NCBI GenBank assembly: GCA_023412665.1
Contig: JAEZCA010000014.1
Coordinates: 1-18,724 of the forward strand
Source: Bacillota bacterium
GTDB taxonomy: Bacteria; Bacillota; Clostridia; Acetivibrionales; DTU013
Direction of reading: 5' to 3'
Length of the DNA stretch: 18,724 bases
The position numbers and the translations under genes are program-made. The notes below the pieces were generated by a model that searched no databases, was not told the origin of the DNA, and was given only the letters and a program-made list of their open reading frames with translations. Of this stretch, positions 1 through 6,468 are shown one piece after another (position 1 is the stretch's first letter; each line of letters opens with the position of its first letter).

Positions 1-671
1 GCATCCGACACTTCATCGACGAGCTTTGCAAGCTCTCCGATGCCATAGCCGTTGACCGACCAGCCAAACTTGATCTGAGCCTCAACCTTGTCACCCTCGG
101 TTACCGCAACCTCTCTCATATTATCACCGAAACGGGCGACCTTCAGTACGCGGCTTTCCGCATTGCCGCATGCGGCACGCATCCAGACGCTAATTCTGCG
201 GCGTACCTCTGGATCCTCCCAATGGCCTGCCACTACCTTGCGGGCAAGGCGGAGGCGAGAGCCTATGAAGCCGTATTCCCTGTCGCCGTGGGCCGACTGG
301 TTAAGGTTCATAAAATCCATGTCTATGCTGTTCCAGGGGATATCCCTGTTAAATTGTGTATGCAGATGCAGCAAGGGCTTTCGGAGTATCGAGAGGCCTG
401 CGATCCACATCTTTGCCGGTGAGAAGGTGTGCATCCAGGTGATTATGCCTGCACAGCTCTCGTCACTGTTTGCTTCCACACAAAGCCTGCGTATCTCATC
501 CGGTGTTTTTACAACGGGCTTGAAAACCACTTTCCCCGGAATGGATGGGTCGCGCTCCAGCGCCGCTACTATCGCAGCCGAATGCCCGGCAGCCTGCTCA
601 AGCGTTTCAGGCCCATACAAATGCTGGCTTCCTGTTACAAACCAAAACTCATACTTTTTCAAATCCTTCAT
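1..671 (-). CDS. araA: L-arabinose isomerase, N-terminal part (cut by window edge)
   Basis: Interconverts L-arabinose and L-ribulose in the cytoplasm, the first step of arabinose catabolism. I read 223 codons from ATG at 671 down to base 1 without a stop. The protein starts MKDLKKYEFWFVTGSQHLYG and carries the family blocks HTFSPAKMW, LLHLHTQFNRDIPW, DMDFMNLNQSAHG and RFGDNMREVAVTEGDK, which closely follow E. coli AraA as I remember it. About 500 residues are usual, so the C-terminal half, with the metal-binding glutamates and histidines, lies outside the window. An AGGAGG seven bases before the ATG fixes the start. The gene follows araD by 24 bp on the same strand and is surely cotranscribed with it. 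The truncation is only the window boundary. Confidence 0.96.
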   Translation of the reverse strand, partial: MKDLKKYEFWFVTGSQHLYGPETLEQAAGHSAAIVAALERDPSIPGKVVFKPVVKTPDEIRRLCVEANSDESCAGIITWMHTFSPAKMWIAGLSILRKPLLHLHTQFNRDIPWNSIDMDFMNLNQSAHGDREYGFIGSRLRLARKVVAGHWEDPEVRRRISVWMRAACGNAESRVLKVARFGDNMREVAVTEGDKVEAQIKFGWSVNGYGIGELAKLVDEVSD

Positions 672-695
672 TACCAATCCTCCTGCTACTAGATT

Positions 696-1385
696 TTACT
701 TCTGCCCGTAATATGCATCCGAGCCATGCTTCCTGAAAAAGTGCCTGTCCTGCAAAGCCCGGTTTATAGGATTAAGTCCCGGCGACAATGTAAGTGAGTT
801 GAATGCCATCATTGCAACCGTCTCAAGAACGACTGCATTATGGACCGCCTCTGCGGCGTCCTTTCCCCAGGTAAAGGGTCCGTGGCCGCTGACAAGGACA
901 CCCGGCGTACGTACTGGATCCCTGTCCTCGAAGGTTTCTGCTATTACGACACCAGTATTCACTTCATAATCAGCCTTTATTTCATCATCCGTCATGTTCC
1001 TCGTACATGGTATCTCTCCGTAAAAATAGTCAGCATGGGTAGTGCCCAGGGTCGGAATGCTCCTTTCGGCCTGTGCCCAGATGGTTGCCCAGTTGGAATG
1101 CGTATGGACGACACCTCCGATATCCAAGAAGCTCTTGTAAAGCACCAGATGGGTAAGCACATCCGACGATGGCCTCATATCTCCTTCGACCTGGTTTCCT
1201 TCCAGATCCACCACTACCATCTGCTCGATCTTAAGCTCATCGTAAGGCACGCCGCTCGGCTTGATGACGACCAGCCCGCTTTCCCTGTCAATACCGCTGG
1301 CATTTCCCCATGTATAGGTTACGAGACTCCTGGCAGGCAACTCAAGGTTTGCCGACAAAACTGCCTGTTTCAATTGTTCCAGCAT
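696..1385 (-). CDS. araD: L-ribulose-5-phosphate 4-epimerase
   Basis: Converts L-ribulose-5-phosphate to D-xylulose-5-phosphate, the last step of the arabinose branch before the pentose phosphate pathway. It belongs to the class II aldolase/AraD zinc family. Counting from the upstream ATG at 1391, the zinc histidines are H96 and H98 (HTHSNWATIWAQ) and H170 (SGHGPFTWG). The catalytic Asp/Tyr pair corresponds to D121 (THADYFYG) and a tyrosine in the C-terminal AYYGQK. Two ATGs are available. The SD GGAGG (1395-1399) is only 3 nt from ATG 1391 but 9 nt from ATG 1385, and E. coli AraD begins MLEDLK like the second one (MLEQLK), so I choose 1385 (230 aa, the family length). It is the middle gene of kinase-araD-araA. 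Confidence 0.96.
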   Translation of the reverse strand: MLEQLKQAVLSANLELPARSLVTYTWGNASGIDRESGLVVIKPSGVPYDELKIEQMVVVDLEGNQVEGDMRPSSDVLTHLVLYKSFLDIGGVVHTHSNWATIWAQAERSIPTLGTTHADYFYGEIPCTRNMTDDEIKADYEVNTGVVIAETFEDRDPVRTPGVLVSGHGPFTWGKDAAEAVHNAVVLETVAMMAFNSLTLSPGLNPINRALQDRHFFRKHGSDAYYGQK

Positions 1386-1406
1386 CAACATTCACCTCCC
1401 GTGATT

Positions 1407-3014
1407 TTATTCCAAATTCTCTACTGCAGCCCTTTCTATAGCCAATCCTTTTGTATATCGTTTCATAAATTCATTGAAGCCCGCCACATCGGACGGATCA
1501 GGTTCGACAGTGCTTACCTGGCATCCCGCGAAGACCTTGCCAAGCAGGAAATCCTCCAGAGATTCGCCGTTTTCCCTATATGCCATATATGAAGCCAGCA
1601 GCGAAATGCCCCATGCCCCGCCTTCGCCCGCCGTTTCCATTACTGACACGGGAACGTTGAGAGCGGCGGCCATTATTCTCTGGCCTGCTTCCTTTGTTTT
1701 GAAAAAGCCGCCATGGCCGAGTATTTCATCCACTCTCACAGACTCTCTGCTCATGAGTATATCCATACCGGTTTTTAGTGCACCAAGGGCTGAAAACAGA
1801 TTGACCCGCATAAAATTCGCCAGATTGAACCTGCTGTCAGCTGAGCGGACAAACAGGGGACGTCCTTGTTCAAAGTGCGTTATGTGCTCTCCGGACACAT
1901 ATCCATAGGACAGCAGTCCTCCGCAATCCGGATCTCCTCTGAGAGCTTCTCCAAGCAGCGTGTCGTAAAGCTTTGACTTACTCACATCATTTCCCAGAGC
2001 CCTGGAGGCTTCAGCAAACAACCCTATCCACGCATCATAATCAGATGTGCAGTTGTTCGAATGAACCATGGCCACAGGCTTGCCGGAAGGCGTAGTCACC
2101 AGATCGACCTCAGGGTAGGCCGAAGACAATTCCTTCTCAAGCACAAGCATCGCGAAAACCGATGTCCCGGCAGATACATTCCCCGTGCGTGCCGCTACGC
2201 TGTTGGTCGCAACCATTCCCGTCCCGGCGTCGCCTTCCGGCGGGCACAGCGGGATCCCCGACTCCAGCTGCCCTGTTTCATCCAGCAGGCAGGCTCCCTC
2301 CACGGTAAGTGTGCCGGCCTTTTCTCCCGCCGGCAGAACGTCCGGAAGTATGTCCTCCAGCCTCCATGGAAGCTCCATGGGCCTTATCAGCTCTTCAAAC
2401 TGTCCGATCATCCGCCGGTTATAGCTGCCTGTCGCCGGATCTATCGGGAAAACGCCCGACGCATCACCGATTCCAAGGACCTTACTTCCGGTCAGCTTCC
2501 AGTGCACATATCCTGCCAGTGTCGTCATAAAGGAAATTTCTTTTATATGCTCCTCACCATTGAGGATCGCCTGATAAAGATGGGCAATGCTCCATCTTTG
2601 AGGTATCGGAAAATTAAAAAGTCCCGTCAGTTTTTCGGAAGCCTGTCCTGTAATATTATTCCTCCATGTACGAAAGGGAGTCAGCAGCCTTTCTTCCTTA
2701 TCCAGGACTATATATCCGTGCATCATCGCACTGATGCCTATCGCACCGACCTTCCTGATACGCGTTCCATACCGGGCCAGCACATCTTCAGCCATAGCCT
2801 TGTAGCTGAGCCGTATCCCCTCCCATATTTTCTCGGGACTATAGGTCCAGATGCCGTTGACACAGCTGTTCTCCCAATCATAGCTGCCTGATGCCACAGG
2901 CATGTGATCCTCGCCCGTCAGGACAGTCTTTATGCGTGTAGACCCCAATTCCATACCCAGCGTCGTCCTTCCGCTGATAATAGCATTTTTGATATCCATG
3001 GATTCAGCGCTCAT
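1407..3014 (-). CDS. FGGY-family carbohydrate kinase, probable L-ribulokinase
   Basis: Phosphorylates a ketopentose, by context L-ribulose to L-ribulose-5-phosphate, which AraD next door then uses. The 535-residue protein has the two-domain FGGY/actin-like ATPase fold. An N-terminal phosphate-binding loop GMELGSTRIKTVL lies near residues 20-32, followed by GISAMMHGYIVLD. Later come TGNVSAGTSVFAM and the C-terminal ATP-binding segment GHGGFFKTKEAGQ with ETAGEGGAWGISLLASY. It resembles the xylulokinase-like ribulokinases of clostridial ara operons (named AraK in C. acetobutylicum) more than E. coli AraB, so an automatic call of xylulokinase would be understandable. SD GGAGGG lies 5 nt before ATG 3014. 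It is the first gene of the kinase-araD-araA operon (15-21 bp to araD) and sits directly behind the operator at 3054-3081. The kinase family is certain; the substrate rests on context. Confidence 0.9.
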   Translation of the reverse strand: MSAESMDIKNAIISGRTTLGMELGSTRIKTVLTGEDHMPVASGSYDWENSCVNGIWTYSPEKIWEGIRLSYKAMAEDVLARYGTRIRKVGAIGISAMMHGYIVLDKEERLLTPFRTWRNNITGQASEKLTGLFNFPIPQRWSIAHLYQAILNGEEHIKEISFMTTLAGYVHWKLTGSKVLGIGDASGVFPIDPATGSYNRRMIGQFEELIRPMELPWRLEDILPDVLPAGEKAGTLTVEGACLLDETGQLESGIPLCPPEGDAGTGMVATNSVAARTGNVSAGTSVFAMLVLEKELSSAYPEVDLVTTPSGKPVAMVHSNNCTSDYDAWIGLFAEASRALGNDVSKSKLYDTLLGEALRGDPDCGGLLSYGYVSGEHITHFEQGRPLFVRSADSRFNLANFMRVNLFSALGALKTGMDILMSRESVRVDEILGHGGFFKTKEAGQRIMAAALNVPVSVMETAGEGGAWGISLLASYMAYRENGESLEDFLLGKVFAGCQVSTVEPDPSDVAGFNEFMKRYTKGLAIERAAVENLE

Positions 3015-3053
3015 TATATCCCTCCGTTACATGATAGTTTTTCCTGTGCGGCT

Positions 3054-3081
3054 TTACATGTATGCTCGTGCGTACATGTAA
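3054..3081. promoter_or_regulatory. AraR-like operator in front of the kinase-araD-araA operon
   Basis: A 28-bp palindrome lies in the 140-bp gap between araR and the kinase. Arms are TTACATGTATGC and GCGTACATGTAA around TCGT, with 11 of 12 arm positions complementary. It starts 40 bp upstream of the kinase ATG. The TGTAYGC core resembles the known Bacillus AraR operator (of the type TTGTACGTACAA) and recurs in the araR leader. I could not assign a convincing -35/-10 pair here. Confidence 0.7.
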
Positions 3082-3154
3082 GGTTATTCAATAATGTTCA
3101 TAACAATCCTGGCTGCCTCGTTGTTATCTCTTTTGCCATCGTTTCTTTACGCTG

Positions 3155-4249
3155 CTATCTCTTCTTGCACGAATCCTTAATAACCAGTTCGGGAACTATT
3201 ACCTGCTGCGAATAACTGCTCACGTTATCCTTCCCTCCGAGAATATCCAGCAAAAGCTCAGCTGCCGCCGTTCCCAGCCTTTCCTTGGGATGGGACACCG
3301 ATGTCAGCCTGACAGCGCCGTTTTCAGAAAGATGAGAGTCGTCAAATCCTGTAATGGATATATCCTCCGGCACCTTCAGTCCCATTCCATCGACAAGCTG
3401 GAATATCTTGAACGCTATCTCGTCATTATAGCATGCAATGGCATCCGTTCTGCGTCCGGACATGATCATTTCCCTTATTGCATTTACCGGTTTTGTCGCC
3501 TTGTCCTCGGTATGGAAAAGGATCACATTATCAGGATCATATGACAGTCCGGCATCAGCCAGCGCCCTGGCATACCCCTTGTGCCTGTTCAGGCCCTGTA
3601 TATCGTCAGCCTTGAAAATACCGATGATTTTCCTGTGACCCAGCTCTGCCAGATATTTGACGGCAGAATACATTCCGGCGGCATCATCCAGTATGACGCA
3701 TGGCTTGTTCGCCAGGTTCTGATGACAGCCATGAATAAAAACATAAGGTATGCCACTATTGTCCAATGCTTTAAACAGCTCCAGGTTGCGGGAAAACAAC
3801 GCACTTTTTGTCGGTTCTATGATCAGCCCTTCAACGTTTTTACCCAGCATATCCTTCAGACAGCTGTACTCATTTGCAGTATCGTTGTTGGTATTTTTCA
3901 GAATTATGCTGTACCCGTTCCGGGAAAGCACACTGTCGATTCCCTGAATAACCCTCGGGAATATATATTCGGATATATATGTCGTTATTACTCCTATATT
4001 CCTTGAAGCGCTCCTTTTAAGGCTTATATCAAGGCAATAGGTGCCCCGTCCGTGTTCCGAAGTCAGATATCCGTCGTTTATCAGTATCGATACAGCCTTC
4101 CTCACCGTGTTCCTGCTTATACTGAACATCTCGGCAAGGGTATTTTCAGAGGGAATTTGTTCTCCCGGCCTGATCCTGCCCATCAGTATCTCATCCTTCA
4201 GATACTCCTTGAGCCTGAAATATTTAGGCTGATTGTTATCATTTGTCAT
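3155..4249 (-). CDS. araR: Arabinose-responsive transcriptional repressor AraR (GntR HTH + LacI-type sensor)
   Basis: The protein has the chimeric AraR architecture of Bacillota. A GntR winged helix-turn-helix fills about residues 1-75 (YFRLKEYLKDEILMGRI, PSENTLAEMFSISRNTVRK, DGYLTSEHGRGTY). A LacI/periplasmic-binding-protein sensor domain fills the rest (NIGVITTYISEYIFPRVIQG, VEGLIIEPTKSALF, ITGFDDSHLSENGAVRLTSV). In the known family, L-arabinose binding to the sensor releases DNA. Two in-frame ATGs exist. ATG 4261 has no SD, while ATG 4249 (MTNDNNQ) has GGAG at 4256-4259 six bases upstream, so I choose 4249 (364 aa; B. subtilis AraR is about 360). It precedes the ara operon on the same strand. 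An operator-like site over its own start of transcription suggests autoregulation. Confidence 0.93.
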   Translation of the reverse strand: MTNDNNQPKYFRLKEYLKDEILMGRIRPGEQIPSENTLAEMFSISRNTVRKAVSILINDGYLTSEHGRGTYCLDISLKRSASRNIGVITTYISEYIFPRVIQGIDSVLSRNGYSIILKNTNNDTANEYSCLKDMLGKNVEGLIIEPTKSALFSRNLELFKALDNSGIPYVFIHGCHQNLANKPCVILDDAAGMYSAVKYLAELGHRKIIGIFKADDIQGLNRHKGYARALADAGLSYDPDNVILFHTEDKATKPVNAIREMIMSGRRTDAIACYNDEIAFKIFQLVDGMGLKVPEDISITGFDDSHLSENGAVRLTSVSHPKERLGTAAAELLLDILGGKDNVSSYSQQVIVPELVIKDSCKKR

Positions 4250-4269
4250 AGGCGGCTCCATAGTAGATC

Positions 4270-4287
4270 AACTTGTATGCACATGTT
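4270..4287. promoter_or_regulatory. AraR-like operator in the araR leader
   Basis: The imperfect palindrome AACTTGTATGCACATGTT shares the TGTATGC core of the 3054-3081 operator. It starts 7 bp downstream of the araR -10 box, covering the expected +1, the classic place for a repressor. Likely AraR autoregulation (inference). Confidence 0.55.
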
Positions 4288-4293
4288 GCTTCA

Positions 4294-4299
4294 ATTATA
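4294..4299 (-). promoter_or_regulatory. araR promoter, extended -10
   Basis: Minus-strand TGTTATAAT is a perfect -10 hexamer with the TGn extension. No good -35 lies 16-18 bp upstream; that region is taken by the 33-bp palindrome at 4312-4344. Transcription would start near 4287. Confidence 0.65.
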
Positions 4300-4311
4300 A
4301 CACATAATTCA

Positions 4312-4344
4312 AAGAAAATTTTTCGTTTGCAGAAAATTTTTCTT
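4312..4344. promoter_or_regulatory. 33-bp AT-rich palindrome, copy 1 (upstream of araR)
   Basis: Arms AAGAAAATTTTTC and GAAAATTTTTCTT flank a 7-bp spacer GTTTGCA, with 12 of 13 arm positions complementary. It sits 12 bp upstream of the araR -10 where a -35 would be, and 65 bp beyond the end of ade. A second copy precedes ade (6269-6301), and the similarity continues downstream into the -10 region. I take it as a regulator-binding site. The stretch AATTTTCTGCAAACG (minus strand) matches 12 of 15 positions of the CodY consensus AATTTTCWGAAAATT, so CodY is one candidate. An AU-rich terminator of ade is the alternative. Confidence 0.6.
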
Positions 4345-4409
4345 GCATCAGCAGTGTTTCAAAGAGCTTGCCTTGCTATTTATGGTGCGGTGAAATGAAT
4401 AAACTTTTC

Positions 4410-6146
4410 CTACTCTGCCTCGACAGGTATGAAATTGGCTTTTGTGACATCAAAAAGTCCCATATCAGTCAGCTTGAGCTCAGGTATGACCGGAAGGGAC
4501 ATAAAGCAAAGTGTCATGACCGGCTCCACATCCCTGCTTATACCAAGCCGGACATATGCGTCCTCATGTATCTGGGAAAGCTTTTCGCTGACCCATTCTC
4601 CGGTCCGGTCTGTCATGATCCCGCCTACGACCATCGGCATGGAGTTGATCACTGCTCCATCCTTTACCAGAATGATGCCGCCTCCCTGTTCCACAAGCTT
4701 TTCGACTGCCAGCGCCATATCCGGGTCATTTGTACCGACGGTGATGATATTGTGGGAATCATGGGCAATCGACAATGCCACAGCGCCCGATTTGATCCCG
4801 TATCCCCTGATCAACGCCAGTCCTACATTTCCTGTGCCCTGATGGCGCTCGACGACAGCCGCCTTGGCTATATCACTGCCGGGCTGCCATACAAATGTGC
4901 CGTCATCATCCAGTTCCACCTCTGCTATACCCTTTGCTGTTACGACACCGCCGGGCAGAATGTCAATGACATTAACACGGTTGGACTTCAGCTTCAACGC
5001 TAATTTTTTGATGGAAAAATCCTTAACATGAAAGCTTCCCTGTACGGAAGAAATATCACAGCGCTGCACCTCCGGCAAATACCTTCCAACCCTTGCCGCT
5101 TCCTCTCCGTTGATGAATACCTTATGCACGTTGAATAGCTTTAAATCATCAAGCAGTACGATATCGGCACGCAGCCCTGGAGCAATAGCTCCCCTGTCGC
5201 GCAGTCCGTAGCATTCCGCAGCATTCAGGCTTGCCATCTGGATCGCGGTGACAGGATCGATACCCTCCTGCACACATATGCGCAGGTGGTCATCCAGATG
5301 CCCCTGTTTGAAAATGGTCTCGGGCTGACGGTCATCCGAGCAAAGCAGACAACGCCTGCTGTTAGCCGGTGTGACAGCCTTCAGTAGATTCCTCAGATCA
5401 TGGCAGGCGGAGCCCTGCCTCATCAATACATACATCCCCAGCGAAATACGATCGAGCATCTCCTGGATCGTCGAACATTCATGATCGGTGTGTATTCCTC
5501 CGGCTGCATACGCATTGAGACCTTTTCCTGCCAGAGCTGGACAATGGCCGTCGATCAGCTTGCCTTCGCCAAACGCAGCCATCAGTTTATCTAAAACAGC
5601 ATCATTGGCATCAATGACTCCGATATAATCCATAAACTCACCCAGCCCCAGTATCCCGGGATTCTTCAGCGGCTCAGCCATGGCTGCTGCATCAATAACA
5701 GCTCCGGCATGTTCAAAGGGCGTCGCCGGGACACATGACGGAAGCATGTAGAGGATGTCGAGCTTTGTGCCCTTCGACGCCTCGAGCATGTAATTCATGC
5801 CCGTCATACCGCATACGTTTACTATTTCGTGGGGATCGGCAATAATGGTGGTCGTCCCATGGGGGACCAGAAGCCTCCCTATTTCCTCGGGGGTTACATA
5901 TGAGGATTCGATATGGATATGTGAATCGATGAATCCGGGAGCCGCATATCGCCCCTGGGCATCTATCACCCGGATGCCGTCATGGTCTCCGATACCGGCT
6001 ATATATCCATCCTTTACGGCAATGCTTTTGCCCTCGATAATGGAACTGCTGTAGACATCAACTATTTTAACATTCTTAATTACAACATCTGCAGGAATTC
6101 GTCCTGCTGCTGCATCTATTCTTACTTTTAGTGACGCTTTATCCAC
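4410..6146 (-). CDS. ade: Adenine deaminase
   Basis: Hydrolyses adenine to hypoxanthine and ammonia (purine salvage), in the cytoplasm. The 578-residue protein is a full-length amidohydrolase of the Ade/AdeC type. An N-terminal small beta domain is followed by the metal motif PGFIDSHIHIESSYV (H77, H79), then HGTTTIIADPHEIVNVCGM (about residues 96-114), GEFMDYIGV, IDGHCPAL, GIHTDHECST, LLCSDDRQ and ASLNAAECYGL. The C-terminal Ade-specific domain begins around residue 370. The start is GTG at 6146 (MDKASLK), supported by AAGGAGA about 6 nt upstream. It is transcribed after the nucleoside importer genes, 322 bp below the lipoprotein gene. That gap has its own promoters, so it can be read both by read-through and separately. 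Uptake plus deamination of adenine fits the context well. Confidence 0.96.
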   Translation of the reverse strand: MDKASLKVRIDAAAGRIPADVVIKNVKIVDVYSSSIIEGKSIAVKDGYIAGIGDHDGIRVIDAQGRYAAPGFIDSHIHIESSYVTPEEIGRLLVPHGTTTIIADPHEIVNVCGMTGMNYMLEASKGTKLDILYMLPSCVPATPFEHAGAVIDAAAMAEPLKNPGILGLGEFMDYIGVIDANDAVLDKLMAAFGEGKLIDGHCPALAGKGLNAYAAGGIHTDHECSTIQEMLDRISLGMYVLMRQGSACHDLRNLLKAVTPANSRRCLLCSDDRQPETIFKQGHLDDHLRICVQEGIDPVTAIQMASLNAAECYGLRDRGAIAPGLRADIVLLDDLKLFNVHKVFINGEEAARVGRYLPEVQRCDISSVQGSFHVKDFSIKKLALKLKSNRVNVIDILPGGVVTAKGIAEVELDDDGTFVWQPGSDIAKAAVVERHQGTGNVGLALIRGYGIKSGAVALSIAHDSHNIITVGTNDPDMALAVEKLVEQGGGIILVKDGAVINSMPMVVGGIMTDRTGEWVSEKLSQIHEDAYVRLGISRDVEPVMTLCFMSLPVIPELKLTDMGLFDVTKANFIPVEAE

Positions 6147-6195
6147 GACAAATCTCCTTCATGCTATCCAATATATGAACTTCCGTATAGAGGAA

Positions 6196-6228
6196 CCGGC
6201 AGTGGGAGTTTTTGAGCCCCATTGCCGG
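6196..6228 (-). other. Hairpin in the ade 5' leader
   Basis: On the transcript, CCGGCA and TGCCGG pair, then a single A-C mismatch, then TGGG with CCCA, closing an 11-nt loop. The hairpin lies between the ade -10 boxes and its SD, about 50 bp before the start codon. No U-tract follows, so it is not a standard terminator; it may affect mRNA stability or translation. It matches no riboswitch I know. Confidence 0.45.
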
Positions 6229-6237
6229 CCTATATCA

Positions 6238-6253
6238 ATTATACTATATTATA
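6238..6253 (-). promoter_or_regulatory. ade promoter, two overlapping -10 boxes
   Basis: Perfect minus-strand TATAAT hexamers occur at 6248-6253 and 6238-6243, roughly 90-105 bp before the ade start. The first is 15 bp downstream of the palindrome at 6269-6301, the same layout as at araR. No clear -35 is present apart from TTTTCT inside the palindrome arm. Confidence 0.55.
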
Positions 6254-6268
6254 ATAACGCATCGTTCA

Positions 6269-6301
6269 AAGAAAAATTTTCGATTGTAGAAAATTTTTCT
6301 T
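6269..6301. promoter_or_regulatory. 33-bp AT-rich palindrome, copy 2 (upstream of ade)
   Basis: Perfect 13-bp arms AAGAAAAATTTTC and GAAAATTTTTCTT surround the 7-bp spacer GATTGTA. It is nearly identical to the copy at 4312-4344. On the minus strand both are followed by CTTTGAA, two variable bases, ATG, a pyrimidine and GTTAT leading into the -10. Because similarity extends into the promoter, I read it as an operator module rather than a terminator. Confidence 0.62.
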
Positions 6302-6316
6302 ACCTCTGCGCGTTTC

Positions 6317-6399
6317 AACGAGGCAGGAGATATACTCACCGCCTGAAAGGCAAATCGGTACCCGCCACCTGTAGAGGTGGGGGACATCATCGCCTCGTT
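6317..6399 (-). ncRNA. Compact structured RNA candidate between importer and ade
   Basis: The 83-nt segment is closed by a perfect 8-bp stem, AACGAGGC at the 5' end and GCCTCGTT at the 3' end. Inside are a strong hairpin (CCACCT, loop CTAC, AGGTGG, extended by CCC/GGG with one bulged C), a second one (GCCT, loop TTC, AGGC, with outer CC/GG), and a possible third (GGTGA with TCTCC). A promoter at 6405-6432 would start transcription exactly at the first base of the closing stem. It is not an adenine/guanine, glycine, ZTP, fluoride, TPP or SAM-I riboswitch as far as I can tell. It could be a small RNA or a leader element for ade. Confidence 0.5.
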
Positions 6400-6404
6400 A
6401 TTTT

Positions 6405-6432
6405 ATTATACAGTAATGCCTGTTTTTCTCAA
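6405..6432 (-). promoter_or_regulatory. SigA-type promoter for the structured RNA and ade leader
   Basis: The -35 is TTGAGA (6432-6427), the spacer 16 bp, the -10 a perfect TATAAT (6410-6405). The predicted start at about 6399 coincides with the 5' end of the 8-bp closing stem of the RNA candidate. Confidence 0.65.
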
Positions 6433-6435
6433 TGT

Positions 6436-6460
6436 CGGCTGCTTTGATTAACGACAGCCG
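6436..6460 (-). other. Hairpin just after the lipoprotein gene
   Basis: CGGCTG and CAGCCG pair around a 13-nt loop, 8 bp after the lipoprotein stop codon. No U-run follows on the minus strand, so it is at best a weak terminator or an mRNA 3' end protector. The -35 of the next promoter starts right behind it. Confidence 0.35.
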
Positions 6461-6468
6461 CACCCTTA

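Noticed and set aside
3154..3180. Catabolite responsive element (CcpA site) near the ara promoter
   Set aside because: The best match around 3128-3141 misses too many consensus positions to be called.
4312..4344. Simple terminator of ade
   Set aside because: The stem is almost pure A/U, and the similarity between the two copies continues downstream into the -10 region of the next gene. A promoter-operator module is the better reading, though not proven.
6317..6399. Known riboswitch (fluoride, glycine, ZTP, purine) for the RNA upstream of ade
   Set aside because: Isolated words such as GGCGATGATG recall the fluoride class, but the pseudoknot and conserved junctions are absent. The purine kissing loops and the glycine or ZTP cores are also missing.
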